Assembly: GCA_030704615.1 (NCBI GenBank) | Contig: CM060732.1 | Location: 65,205,053 to 65,269,052, forward strand | Direction of reading: 5' to 3' | Origin: Takakia lepidozioides | Taxonomy: Eukaryota > Streptophyta > Takakiopsida > Takakiales > Takakiaceae | DNA length: 64,000 bases | Shown: positions 32,300 through 43,378 of the stretch, in pieces | Layout: each line of letters begins with the position of its first letter | Position numbering within the stretch: position 1 is the stretch's first letter | The notes under the pieces: model-generated | The model's input: the letters and a program-made list of their open reading frames with translations, nothing else | The model's database searches: none | Told to the model about the DNA's origin: nothing | Translations under genes and position numbers: made by a program

Positions 32300-33390
32300 G
32301 AGGCAAATCGGAACAGCCTCAGACGGAAATTCGGCGCCGTTTTTCCATTTTGGGAGGTTTTTACGACTTCCTTTGAGGGGGCCCCGATGGAAATTCGGCG
32401 CCGAATTTCCATCCGGGGGATGGTCTCTGTCGGAGAGGTGCCGGCCTCTCCGCCGCTCTGTTGGATATTCGGTGCTGAATTTCCGTCCGGGGGTTGAAAT
32501 ATGACGGTCAGGTGTCGGCCTCTCCCCCCTCCCTGACTGCATTGGAACGGCCCCGGATGGAAATTCGGCGCCGTTTTTCCATCTGGGGAGGTTTTTATGT
32601 CGGCCAGTTTTCGGCCTGACCCCCCGACATGACTTCCTTTGGGGGGGCCCGGATGGAAATTCGACGCCGAATCTCCATATAGGGGATGCTCTCTGTCAAA
32701 CACGTGCTGGCCTCTACGCCCGAGGCGACTTCATCCGGGCGTCCCCTGTTGGATATTCGGTGCCGAATTTCCGTCCGGGGGTTGAAATGTGACGGCCAGG
32801 TGCCGGCCTCTCCTCCCTCCCGACTGCATCCGAACCGCCCCGGATGGAAATTCGGCGCCGTTTTTTCCATCTGGGGATGGTTTTATGCCGGCCAGTTTTC
32901 GGCCTGACCCCCCGACACGACTTCCTTTGGGGGGGCCCGGATGGAAATTCGGCGCCGAATGTCCATCCAGGGGATGTTCTCTTGTCGCACACGCGCCGGC
33001 CTCTGCGCCCGAGGCGACTTCATCCGGGCTTCCCCTGTTGTATATTCGGTGCCGAAATTTCCGTCCGGGGGTTGTAATGTGAGGGCTAGACGGCGGTCTT
33101 TTCCCCCGAGCCGACTGCATCTGAAAGGCCTCGGATGGAAATTCGGCGCCGTTTTTCTATCCGCGGAGGTTTTTAGGTCGGCCAGTGTTTCGGCCTGACC
33201 CCCCGACAGGACTTCCTTTGGGTGGATCCGAATGGAAATTCGGCGCGGAATTTCCATCCGGGGATGTTTCTGTCGGACAGGTGCGCATCTCTCCCCAGAC
33301 GACTCATCCGTGCGGCCCCTGTTGGGTTTGGTGCCGAATTTCCATTCGGGGATGGTAGTAATGTGACGCACGGTGCGGCTTCTCCCCGGC
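32300..33390. repeat. About 290-bp tandem repeat with GGCGCC palindromes, 3-4 copies
   Basis: Palindrome GAAATTCGGCGCCGAATTTC (variants with one or two changes) occurs at about 32390, 32653, 32942 and 33233, i.e. every 263-292 bp. Between them each unit has GGTGCCGAATTTCCGTCCGG, GGTTGAAATGTGACGGCCAGG, and a second half-dyad GGAAATTCGGCGCCGTTTTT. It ends just upstream of the zinc-finger gene remnant at 33.8 kb. Composition is GC-rich, unlike the AT-rich gene region to the left. Confidence 0.85.
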
Positions 33391-33770
33391 TCCGACTCCA
33401 TGATAGGACATGGACACACGCACCCCACTTCCTGACTCGCCCACACTTTCTGACTGCATACCCGTTGGCAGTTATTGCGCAAAGACCAGGGGCCACATTT
33501 TGGAGACAAGGTTCATTAACACTCTGGACATCTGGAACTGTGGATAGTTGGCTCCCTGGATTTGGATCAGGCTTCGTCGCTCGGACAAATCGGCACCGCA
33601 TTCCTTCCCATCTGCATCCCCCTTCTACTACAGGGAGCTTCCCCGCACGCCATCCTGGCAGTCTTGTGTGCACATCTCCATGGCGGAAAAGAGACCCGAG
33701 CGCTACAGTGTACTGCCCTCCTCACGAGCATAGAGCTTCATTTCCGTGTAGATGGGACATATGCCGGGTG

Positions 33771-34920
33771 ATGGAGAAATATCTGTGCGTTCGATACCAC
33801 CTGAAATCGGGGTCGGTTTTTTTGGAGGAGGAAATGAAGGACTCAAACGGCCTTGTTGTCGAGAGTATTGTTGTGCTCCACGATGATTTCGGCGATGGCA
33901 GGGAATGGCGAGTTCCACCATTGGACAACGTCATATACAGGGCTGTTGGGGACTTCATTTGCCCGCCAAATGCACCTTATATCCTGGCGCCTTCCACGAA
34001 ACAATCCGCGAATCAGAGAGTGGCTACCTCAAAGAGAGAAGTCCGCAACGAAGTAAATCCAGAGCCGAACCCATCCATGAAGACGAGCGAGAACCGGGTT
34101 GTTCACAACCTGTCCGACTCAGACGAGGTCATGGAAGTTCCGAGGTCGTCCTGGAGATCAGGCAAGTCCTCAATGGACGTCAGTGGAGGAGGGAGTCATT
34201 TTCCCAGCACGAGCACCGCAGTTCGATCTATTCTTGAAATTCTGCGAGGGCTTCACCTGGAGGGACACCGGTCGGAGCTGGCCGGGCTGGACTACAGCAA
34301 GTTCGCAATTAAATCGGTTACATGCCTTCCCGCCGACGTCGACGGTAATATCTTCTTTGAGTTCCCTCCTCGGGCGGACTACTCGAGGGCGTCTAGAATG
34401 TTGACAGATATGGATAGAAAACATGACGGTCATCCTTGGTGCGTTACCAAAACCACCAGCATGAAGATGCTCGATGCTGTGCGGGTGCGCTACGTTGTTT
34501 GTGCGGGCGCGTTGCGGTGTTTCTCCCCAACTTGCTTCCACTTTAAATCCAGAGGTCACGAGAACGAGACCGATTGGACAGGCACAGCTCATCAACCATT
34601 TCGAGCTCAGGAGAAGGTTCCGAACTCCACATTTAAGTGTGCGCATTGCAAAGAACCACCACACTGCATGTCTGTTTGTAATGCCAAGCAGTTCTATGTG
34701 TTGCACCGTTTCCCTGACCTCACCGAGCTTGCATACACGTTGGTTCCCATTGTCACAAATTGGCGAGGGGGAACTCGTGGGAGGCTGCCCACGAAGCAGA
34801 GCAGCTCGTTCAGGAGGAGGTTAAGTTGAGATCGGGTGCCAAACCCAAATAGATACAGCTCCAAGCCGCCCATAAGATGGCATTGGCCAGAATTATGTCG
34901 GAAGACGGCTCCGATACCAT
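33771..34920 (+). pseudogene. WRKY/GCM-like zinc-finger protein, frameshifted and truncated
   Basis: From ATG 33771 the frame reads MEKYLCVRYHLKSGSVFL, then an acidic/Ser-rich linker, a conserved-looking segment (LDYSKFAIKSVTCLPADVDG, about 34290-34349), and a Cys/His domain: VVCAGALRCFSPTCFHF, then FKCAHCKEPPHCMSVCNAKQ (about 34493-34690). A frameshift near 34730 is needed to read CIHVGSHCHKLARGN and then a helical stretch to about 34920. The C-C...C-C...H-x-H order is that of the WRKY-GCM1 zinc-finger superclass, which is often found in eukaryotic DNA-transposon proteins. The molecule would bind DNA; anything more is inference. The remnant ends where an inverted fragment of the ParB/MTase-like gene starts (34921). 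The frame is open upstream to 33222, but that part translates satellite sequence. Confidence 0.55.
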
Positions 34921-35785
34921 CATCCGTGCTCTTTGTGGTGTTCTTTCCTCTCCTCCACTCTCCACCGTATGGGTAATTGCGGGGGTTGCTCTTGTCCGCG
35001 ATGGTGTAACCGGTGTGTTACTGCCTCTTTGTGGTGTCTTGGAGGGATCCACCGTCTCTGTGCGTCCCCGCTTACATTGGCATCTGTCATTTGGGCACCC
35101 CTGGCCTCTTCAGTGGCCTTTTCTCTTTCCTCCTGGCTAGCCTTCTGTCTCGCCTGTTCTTTTGCCCTCTCTTTTTCCCTCTCATGGGCTTTCTGTTTCT
35201 TACTAGGGCTAGCAGCAGGGGAGCCTGGATGGACGACCACCTTTGATTGAGGCGAACTGACACCCTCGCGCGCACTGGTCACTCCCCCCTCCGCAATCCG
35301 TGACGGTTCTCTCGCCGAGGATTGCATGTGCTTAGCTTTCTTCTTCTTCTTTGCGTGGGCGGGCCCTGCTGCATGTGCATCAACAACCTCCATTGCCGGA
35401 TCTGCTGTCCTCACGTCCTCACGCCCTTCACCTGCCATGCCGCCTGCACCAACCTCCCCAATGCCTATTCTGTCGTACCCTCGCTGCAGGTCCTCCCGTC
35501 CACCAACAAAAGGTTGAAGTTTGCCCTCTCGCCCCAAGTTGGGCGAATCAAACATGCGATGAGTTGGAGCGGTCGATGATACCACCAGCGTGCCGGGCTC
35601 GTCGTCACTCTATCATTCCCAAAATCGTCAGAACCAACATCGGTGCCAAAACCAGCATCGCAACGAGCACGCAACCACCATAGCAACAATCGTGGAACAA
35701 CAATGAAAACAAAACAAGTTTAGGAAGTATGGAGTGCCATGGAACAACAATGAAAACAAATCCAACCAATGCCTAAGAATGACTT
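34921..35785 (-). pseudogene. Exon-1 fragment of the ParB/MTase-like gene family
   Basis: Nearly identical to 62385-63235, the 5' part of copy B, in the same orientation. ATG at 35555 (minus) reads MFDSPNLGREGKLQPFVGGR, then a low-complexity region with KKKKAKHMQS, Lys/Glu-rich coiled segments and TDANVS. Unlike copy B it has an intact frame through the GIGEVGAGG segment, where B lacks one base. The fragment stops at 34921, before the ParB-like segment, and is head-to-head with copy A, which starts at 36289 on the plus strand. No independent function expected. Confidence 0.8.
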
Positions 35786-35938
35786 GGGCATCAAAACAGT
35801 GCAGATGTTGCACTACAATCAAGCTAGACAAACATGGATGCTTGCGACGCATCATCAATTGCAAAGAAGAAGCAGAGACAGCAATCTCTTTTTCCTGTAG
35901 ATATTTTGTTTGTTGAACCCCGATCCGAGAGCTCGCAA

Positions 35939-36242
35939 TCGACCTTGCATCAACGCAAGGTTGATGCCGACCTCTATAGTGTATGTTTAGAACTTCTGGT
36001 GAAACGATCAGATGCCGCACAGGAATCAACCTTGTGTTGACGCAAGGCTAGTTTTGATGCATTTTTTGTTCAATCGAAGCGTCCGAACTCTCATACCCTG
36101 GACTGTAAGGTAGGGAAAAATGATTATTTGAAGCTCCCAAAAGAACCCTGCGTCAACGCAAAGCATTTTTTGGGTTCAAAAGTCTTTCCTTTATGCTAAA
36201 CTACATCCCCATCAATCAACCTTGCGTCAAAGCAAGGTTGAT
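35939..36242. repeat. Palindrome cluster 1: four CAACCTTGCG/CGCAAGGTTG dyads
   Basis: Quasi-palindromes at about 35939-35965, 36027-36052, 36146-36164 and 36215-36242. Arms are CAACCTTGCG and CGCAAGGTTG with a 4-bp centre. They lie just upstream of the first recognised exon of copy A (36289). Unrelated in sequence to the GGCGCC satellites. Confidence 0.85.
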
Positions 36243-36288
36243 CCATCGGAGCTCAATCTGTCACTCACAGAGTATTCATTGTGTGCAG

Positions 36289-39200
36289 AGGAAAAGAAAA
36301 AGGAAATCCGAGGGGGAAGATTTGGCCGCGTCAGAAGGTGAAGGTGAGGAAGACTCATTGGAGGGACACTATGAAGACAAGGCCGAGGAGATAATGGGTG
36401 GGCAAAAAGTGAACTCGTCGAAGGTGATTCTGTCGATGGAGGTTCCCGGCGGAAACCTGGTCATTCCGCTGTGCAGGATGATCTCCATGCCCGCTGTTCG
36501 ACCGGCATTGAGGAATGATATAACGAAGTTGAAGAACGACTTTGTTCACGGCTATGTCAAGGGATCAGCAGTGTTCTACGTATCCACTATAAACACGAAA
36601 GGAGAGGAGTGTCTTGTAACAGAGGACATTGAGCAAAGTTGGGATGCATGCTGGCGGGATGTAAACAGGGAGTTTGAGTTTAAGCTGTCCAAAAAGGCCT
36701 CCACAAAAGCATTCATGGGAAAGATGTTTTTTGTCTGGGATGGGAACCACAGACTGCTTGCCTAGATGGATTACATATCAAGCTTGCACTCGGACGAGAT
36801 CGAATGGCACTGGAGCGTGGTTTCCATGGTTCTCGATCACAAAGGACGTGTCACGCAGCTCTTGACAGCCATGCACGACATAAACAAGTAAGTTTCCAAC
36901 TTTGTGTCTGTTCCGCGTTTCGACAATTTGAAATCATCTTATGAGTTGAAGGTTATTCCAGGTCCAATGAAACATCTCATGTGACGACCAATCTGTGCCA
37001 CACTCTATTCCGCATCCAGAAGGTAGGGCTGATGCCACTGGAGTCATTCACGAACGTGCTCAGTCCTCAGCAGATGAAGAGGTGTGCTGAGAAGAAGACA
37101 AGCACATGGTACAGCTTGACAAGGGAGGCTTTTCTTGACTACATGTACACTGTAAGCTTCTTGACACGTGTTTGCTTGTTATTACTGCAAATTTTGTGAA
37201 GAAACGCCAGTGTTTGATTCTTTTTACCTGTAATGTATGCAGCAAGAAATAGCAGAAACTGTTTGAAGGCGAAAGCAGAGTACTATGATTCCCACACAGA
37301 AGAGCAGCGGTCTGCAACTGGGCTTGAGGACATGATGAAGTTCGAGATGAATAATCAAAGGAAGAACCTCATGAGTGCATTCGACAAACAAATCCGGATA
37401 GCAGATCCAGGTCTTGGCACGGAATTTCTGGAGCAGGTGAAAGCACACTATGACAAGTATGGCTCCAAGCCAGAAATGACTCAGGAGAAACTACATCGCC
37501 TTTCCATTTCAATGGTGGACAATGCAACCAAAATCAGGTGGTTGGAGATATGGAATTCGGATCCTCTTGTGAGAGACACAAACATGTTCCCAACTCCAGA
37601 GAGGGACCTGAAGACACAAGCAATAAAAGTTGTTAGCGACCACACATTCGTCCAGTGGCTACACAAAGCCACATTCTGGAGCCAGGTAAGGTTTCCACCA
37701 AACCATTTTCAGACATTTGTGTTGCTCCGTAACCTCTCCCAAATTCTCATGAGCTTTCTTGTTGCAGTTGGAAAAACGTGCAGTGGCTGCACTTGCTGAG
37801 TCGATGTCAGACTATAAAATCCAGATGGCTTGCCCCCGGATCACACTGGAGGCCTACATCAGGAGATGGAAGCTCGCTGTCTGGAAAAACTGCTTCTTCA
37901 GGGAGTTTGAGAAAGACAAAGGAATCTCCAGGTAGTACGAATTCAAAAACCAGTACAACAGCGAGCAAGCAATGAAACAAGTGTTGTACAAGTGTGACCT
38001 CCTTGAATCAAATTTGGTACTTGAAGGGTATGTTTCTGCATTCTTGTGTCGTTCTTTCCATAAAGAATTGCGATTTTGCAGGGCTTTGAGGGATCTCTGA
38101 GGGCTCTGCATGTGCAGTCGAGCAACATTGCGTTAACGCAAGGTTGTATCCCATTGTCCCGGTTTCAGTTACCTATACCAGGGTATCCCATAATGCCGTT
38201 TTTCTGCATGTGAAAGGGGATAAACTGACAGGAAAATCAGCCTTGCGTCAACGCAAGGTTGATGAAGTGGCAGGCTATGTAGCTTTTCCTGTGGTTTTGG
38301 GTAGTTCAAATCCAGTTCCAATGCTGCCAAGATGAACATAAGACTGTTTGGAGTCTGTTTGAAATGCTATTTACAGCTTTGACTGTACCAACAAACAGAC
38401 TTGCGTTGACGCAACGTTGTTTGGCGGTATGGATTGCTGGAAATGTCCCGCAGCAATCTCCCGATTTCCATACAATTGTAGGAAACTTATGATTATCAGA
38501 TACCATTGACATGTGTTTCAACAGAGGATTTCAACATTGCGCCAACGCAATGTTGAATATCCGCACCAGTACATAGTCACATGGTTGTTTTCAAGCAGTG
38601 TTTTCCATTTCCTCTGTGAATGAAAACAACCTTGCTTTGAAGCAATGTTGAATTGCGCTTGTCAGTCGTTGTCTCTATCAATACAACATTATCATTTGGT
38701 GTTTCCCATTTTGCTCGAATCAACATTGCGTCAACGCAAGGTTGATTCGGGATTGCAAAAGTTCATTATGAGTGTTGCCTTCCTGCATTTCAATATCTTT
38801 TTCCGGATGTGTGTTCTTTTTCATTTTCAGATCGAATGACTGTCTGGGTTTTTGGTGTGTGATTCAGGTATATGTATCATATCCTCATACCGGGAAAGTA
38901 CCTTAGCGATGACCCAGACTTCATCTATTCGTGGGCTGACCCCTCCAATGACAAGACAATGTACACGGCTGGTATTGCCAGAGACTAGAGCAGGGCGCAC
39001 TTCAGAGACTGTGGGTGGTACCTCGACCTGCCAAAACAGGACACACCATTCGATGAAGTTGTTTTGAGAAACCTGAACGACAATGCCGCAACAATTGCCC
39101 CATTGGCTGACAAAGACATCCATGACAGAATCATTTCTGCTCTGGCTGCAAAAGAGCCCGAGAAAACTGCTACTCCAAAACGAAAGGGGAAGATTGTCGG

Positions 39201-40130
39201 GGATCCGAAGGGGAAGGGGAAAAGTGCAGCTCCGCAAGGACAGGGACCGTCAGTGGTTCCTGAAAGACAGCCTTCTCCCACAAGGAGGGATAGGAGAACA
39301 TCAAAGCCGAGGGAGCAAGTTTTCGAGGCGAGAGAACATCCTCCAGGGTTTGGGCCAATTCAATCGTAAGGTGCTGAATGAAAGTTTTCTTGCAATGATG
39401 GAGTCTAGGAAGTCCACATTCAAAGGGGTGCCCTCGAAATCATGGGACATGCTTGTTTCGTTCCTCACTCAGGTAAACACTTATGTCTAAACTGTTGTAT
39501 GAATAATTGTGTTTTGGCAACTTGTCGTGGCTTGTCCAGGGGATTGATCTCCTGTTAGATTTGGATTGGGCTTCTTACACTGTCTCTTGTTTTTGCTTTT
39601 GTGTAGGTCACAAAAAGTCCGGAATGTGTGAATGGAGTTCAGCAGGCATACGCGACTGACCTTGTGGTGCTGGACATTCCTGACGGTTTTCCTGTCCCTG
39701 ATGTGTTCCCTTCCAGTTCGACCCCGAACAAATCGGATTCTCGTTACTGGCATGGGCTTTCTCGTTCAGCAACAAATTCCTTTCGGACTCGGGGGCTCTT
39801 CTTCTCATGCAGTCAAAGGACATGTCGGCTGAGAACTCTTTTCAGCTACATGAAAGCTTCCGGGTTTCGTTGTCATCAAAAACTTGGACATGCATCAATA
39901 CTCTGTCTCTTACGAAGGGCGAGTTCCCGGGGCAGAAAGTGAGTTGTTCCTTTCAATTGATGTTTCGTGGTTTTCGGTAAATCAAAATGGTGGGTTATGT
40001 CTTCTGTCTCATGCTCTCTTCGTGATTATTGACAGACACGGGTGTTCGAAGCTTTGTGCCTGGTGAGGCGGAAGGACGACCCTGGGACCAGTTCAATCTT
40101 ATGCTGACAGACTTTAGGTGGTATTCCTTT
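36289..40130 (+). pseudogene. ParB-like / beta-class methyltransferase-like gene, copy A (multi-exon, truncated)
   Basis: Homologous exon by exon to copy B at 57.8-63.0 kb. Exon from 36289 (after a GTGTGCAG acceptor) starts basic (RKRKRKSEG), then VIPLCRM and MPAVRPAL and reaches KMFFVWDGNHRLLA (about 36718-36762), a ParB/sulfiredoxin-like DGxHR motif, followed by TAG where Trp is expected. Later exons: 36962-37180 (NLCHTLFRIQKVG, WYSLTREAFLDYMYT); about 37243-37685 (IADPGLGTEFLEQVKAHY, EKLHRLSISMVD, WLEIWNSDPLVRD); about 37768-38030; 38868-39475 (HFRDCGWYLDLP); 39608-39940 with DLVVLDIPDG, the expected motif IV position of a beta-class methyltransferase, then after a frameshift LSDSGALLLM. 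The gene breaks off after TRVFEALCLVRR near 40080-40130, so motif I is missing. Several in-frame stops. Function unknown; not expressible as read. Confidence 0.7.
38123..38747. repeat. Palindrome cluster 2: six CAACCTTGCG/CGCAAGGTTG dyads inside an intron of copy A
   Basis: Copies at about 38123-38146, 38238-38263, 38396-38421, 38531-38556, 38628-38654 and 38720-38747, spaced about 90-157 bp. At 38531 both arms have changed together (CAACATTGCG and CGCAATGTTG), keeping the dyad perfect. At 38628 the inner bases have changed together (TTGCTT and AAGCAA). Flanking sequence between copies is not similar, so these are not simple tandem repeats. Confidence 0.85.
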
Positions 40131-40308
40131 TAGATCCTCATAGCTCCAGCAAATACATCTCTGTTATTTGATGAACAAGCTCTTAGCTTCTTCAAAGAAT
40201 TATGGCTCCAAATCAGCTCCTACTTTCACCATCTCGGTCCTCTTTAGTTCCCACATTCACTTCCCTCACCTGCTCATCAGTGTGAGTCTTGTCCAACCAG
40301 TCACCACT

Positions 40309-41188
40309 TCATCCTGTAAGCTCACAGTGGCTGGTTCCTCTAGGATTCCATTTCTCCTTCTCTTTCTTCATAGAAATGTGATGGGTAACTGCTGGTTCCT
40401 CTTCAGTGGTGTTTGCTGTCACTACACCACAGCAGATACCTCTAAACAACTTAGGCTTCCAACCGCATCTCTGCAACTTGCTCCACTCTGGGTGTGCAGC
40501 AAAACAGGGTAGCTTCCTGCTCCTCATCCAGTCCTTCTCTCCAGTCATACTCTCGACTCCTTGAGGTCTTCTCGTAGCAGGGTAATCTACTAGATTTCTC
40601 TGTGGTAATTTGTATCTCGTGTATCCCATTATGCACGGTTAGTACTGAGAATTCCAGTCATGGAATACCCTGGCCTTGTTCAGCCACGGACGTCCCAAGA
40701 ATAAGGGTAAGCCTCCATGACTTCATCCATCTTCAACACAGTTACTGTGATCATAAAGATCATCTTTGTATCTGTATATTAACTCCTCTTATTAATCCCA
40801 ATGGCTGTACACTTCTTTGATCTAGCCATTGTTACTGTAAATGGGGCTGGTTTCATGTTACTTAGAACAAGCTTCTTTCTCAACTTTGTCTGTCATGAGA
40901 TTATCCAGAACCTCCATCTATCAGTACATCATTAGTTCTGTGCTCCAATTTCAATGGATACTGGCTAGAATCATCAAGTCCATGACTGTTTCTCGCCCTT
41001 TCGGCTACACAGTATAACTGGTCACCGTGCTGTTCAGGTCTGTGTTTCCTGTCTCCTGGGCAATTCGATTGATTGCTTGATACACGCCTGTGCCTACAAT
41101 AAGGTGCCACAGCCAATAGCTGTCCAATGGTAATCTCTGCTTTGGTCTGGCATATTACTTCAGCCAAAGTCTCTTCATTACTTTTCAT
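40309..41188 (-). pseudogene. Ty3/gypsy protease region, decayed
   Basis: From 41188 on the minus strand: EETLAEVICQTKAEITIGQL, then after frameshifts DVLIDGGSG (about 40935-40910), the catalytic loop of a plant-type Ty3 retropepsin. Further on, YSMTGILSTNRA/WDTRYKLPQRNLVDY (about 40650-40580) is where the linker to RT would be. Numerous stops. No RT motif follows. Confidence 0.6.
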
Positions 41189-41425
41189 GTCTGCATCTTC
41201 TTCTTCTTTCCTCCTCCCACTTCTTCTTCTCCATCAGAATCAGAGGAATCTGCCACAGGAATATCAGTACTCTTCTGCATTTCCCTTATGGTATCTGCCA
41301 CTTCCTTGTGCAGTTCCTTCTCCTCTCTCCAAGCCTCATCATCTTCAGGTATATCACTGCCACCTTCATTATCATCATTTTCCTCAACTACCGGAGGTAT
41401 TAATTTAGCTTTGCTTTGGTTACTA

Positions 41426-43378
41426 TCATTGTACTACTTCTGGTACAACACATGGCCTAACCATGTGAGCTGCCACCACTGGGCCCTCATTCACAGGAGC
41501 TCTCATCTCATTCTGGTGCTTATCCAGATGAACAGGCTGCCTTGCGATGTCCTGGCTGATTACAATAGTAACATAGTTCTTCACCATTGGGTCCTCGCCC
41601 TTGGTCTGCTCTTGGATTAATCCTGATTCCCGGGCTGGTAATTCCCCTTGGATTACCTGATAGTTGCCTCTGGAATTTCCTTGGTAATTCCCTCTTGAAT
41701 TACCTCTCCCTTCCATGCCATGTTATAACCACCAGACCTACCATAGTGGTCCTGATCATTGTTTCTTCTGGCTGGGGCTGCACCTGATTGCACCCTTACT
41801 TGCCTAGGTTCTCTTGCAGCTGTCCTTCTGTTGTAGTAACAATTCTCAGTAGAATGGTTATCCATTTTACAGATAGTACAGTGTTTCTCCTTCATGTTGC
41901 ATTCTGTGGTGGTATGGCCTTCATTCTGGCACTTTGCACACCAAACACCCTTCCTCCAATGTGTTGCAGCCTCTGTGGCATACTTCTTCAAGATTTCTTC
42001 TAATCTTTTCTCATAGTTATCCCTCTTCAACTTCTCCTTTCTCTTACTCTTCCTTTTCAGTTCTTGCTCTTCTTCTTCATCTGACTCATCCAGAGTCATT
42101 CAGAGTCATCATCATCCTTTTCTCTCTCCTGAGCATTCCCAATTGCTCAATTCGGTTTGTTGTTTCAAATGCCCCTCCACTGTATTATGGGGTAACATTC
42201 CACTTTCTTCTGCAACTCTGGTCTTAGTCCACTCACAAAACCAGTCTTCTGTAAACCTGGTGCTGGTACAGCAGCCAGCTTTTCATCAGCAATTCCATCT
42301 TTTCCATATACTCCTCAACAGTTTCATGCTTCTTTTGCTTTAACTGTTGTAAACTTCCATACACTTCATCCTCAGTTTTACTTGTCCTGAACCTATTTCG
42401 GAATGTTGTATTCAAGCCATTCCAGGTTAGGAAATGATTATTAGGAAATCTTGCATACCATTCACTTGCTTTCTTGATAAGTGAACAGGAAACAATCTCA
42501 TCTTGGCATCATCGCCATTCTCATTGTTCACTATACACATGTGCTCAAATGGCTAATGTGTACATCGGGATCCCCTTTCCTGAATATATTGGAAAAGGTG
42601 GTTTTGCCCGTGTTGGTTGTAACGCCATCTGTGGCCCTACCCTCTGCCCACTGACAGGTGCTGGCACCCTTGCTGGTGCTGGTCCTTGAGGACCTGTTGT
42701 AGTTGTGGTGGATCTTCCACCAAGTGGTGGCCCCTGAGCACTCCCTGCTACTGGCCCCACAATATTCACAGTATTCCCAGCTCCAGTTGCACTACTTCCC
42801 ACACTCCCTGTCCCCCCAGAGCCAGATCCAGGCAGCCCGCCTGATCCCCCTGAGCCGACACCTTCGTTGGCCTGTGATCCAAGTGCTCCACTTGATCGAG
42901 GTCCAACGGGTTGGGATGTCCTGGTTGTAGTCTCAACCTCAGCTGTTGGGTCTACTTCTTCATACTCTTCCTCTTCCAATTTCTTCTCTCTATTTTCATC
43001 CTCCAAGTTCTGCCCTTGGGTTTCTTCTTCACTCATGTAACTCAACTGCAATGGTGTTGGAGAGTCTGAACTCTCCGTTGGCTCTGCCACATCCTCTCCT
43101 CCTTCTTCACCTTCTGCTTCAGAAACTGGAGTTCCTGCTTTTGGTGTTCCATGCCAACTCTTATCAAAAATTTCTGTCAAATCTTTTATCTAGGGATGTA
43201 CCTCAGATCTTTCACCTCGTGATTGATCTTCCTCCCGTACCAATTCCCTTAATCTTTCTTGTAAAGAAACAGAAGGAGTGGCATCCAACTCTAGTTCTTC
43301 CGGTATGGGTGATGTACTCTTTGATCTTAATGGCGTGAGAGGTCCAGATGATTCCCTATGTCTATTCCTCTCTCCCAA
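41426..43378 (-). pseudogene. Ty3/gypsy gag, decayed
   Basis: Read from 43378 downward: basic start (HRESSGPLTPLRSKSTS), an acidic and Gly/Ser-rich region (43180-42545), a capsid piece (FRNRFRTSKTEDEVYGSLQQ then LKQKKHETVEEYMEKMELL, 42415-42250), a charged helix (KRKSKRKEKLKRDNYEKRL, about 42060), and two zinc knuckles CAKCQNEGHTTTEC and CTICKMDNHSTENC (about 41950-41850). These are the usual C-x2-C-x4-H-x4-C nucleocapsid fingers. A Gly/Asn/Arg-rich tail follows. At least four frame changes. Different from the gag at 10.7 kb, so it is a separate Ty3 lineage. Confidence 0.75.

Noticed and set aside
33222-33770. N-terminal extension of the zinc-finger gene
   Set aside because: It translates the end of the 290-bp satellite and its flank; the ATG at 33771 is a better start.
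34877-35250. Hydrophobic plus-strand frames suggesting a membrane protein
   Set aside because: Antisense to the Lys/Glu-rich exon-1 fragment, which is nearly identical to exon 1 of copy B; complement of charged codons gives hydrophobic residues.
35939-38747. CRISPR-like array of spaced palindromes
   Set aside because: Spacing is irregular (about 90-157 bp, with a 1.9-kb gap), spacers include exons, and the context is a eukaryotic intron-containing gene.
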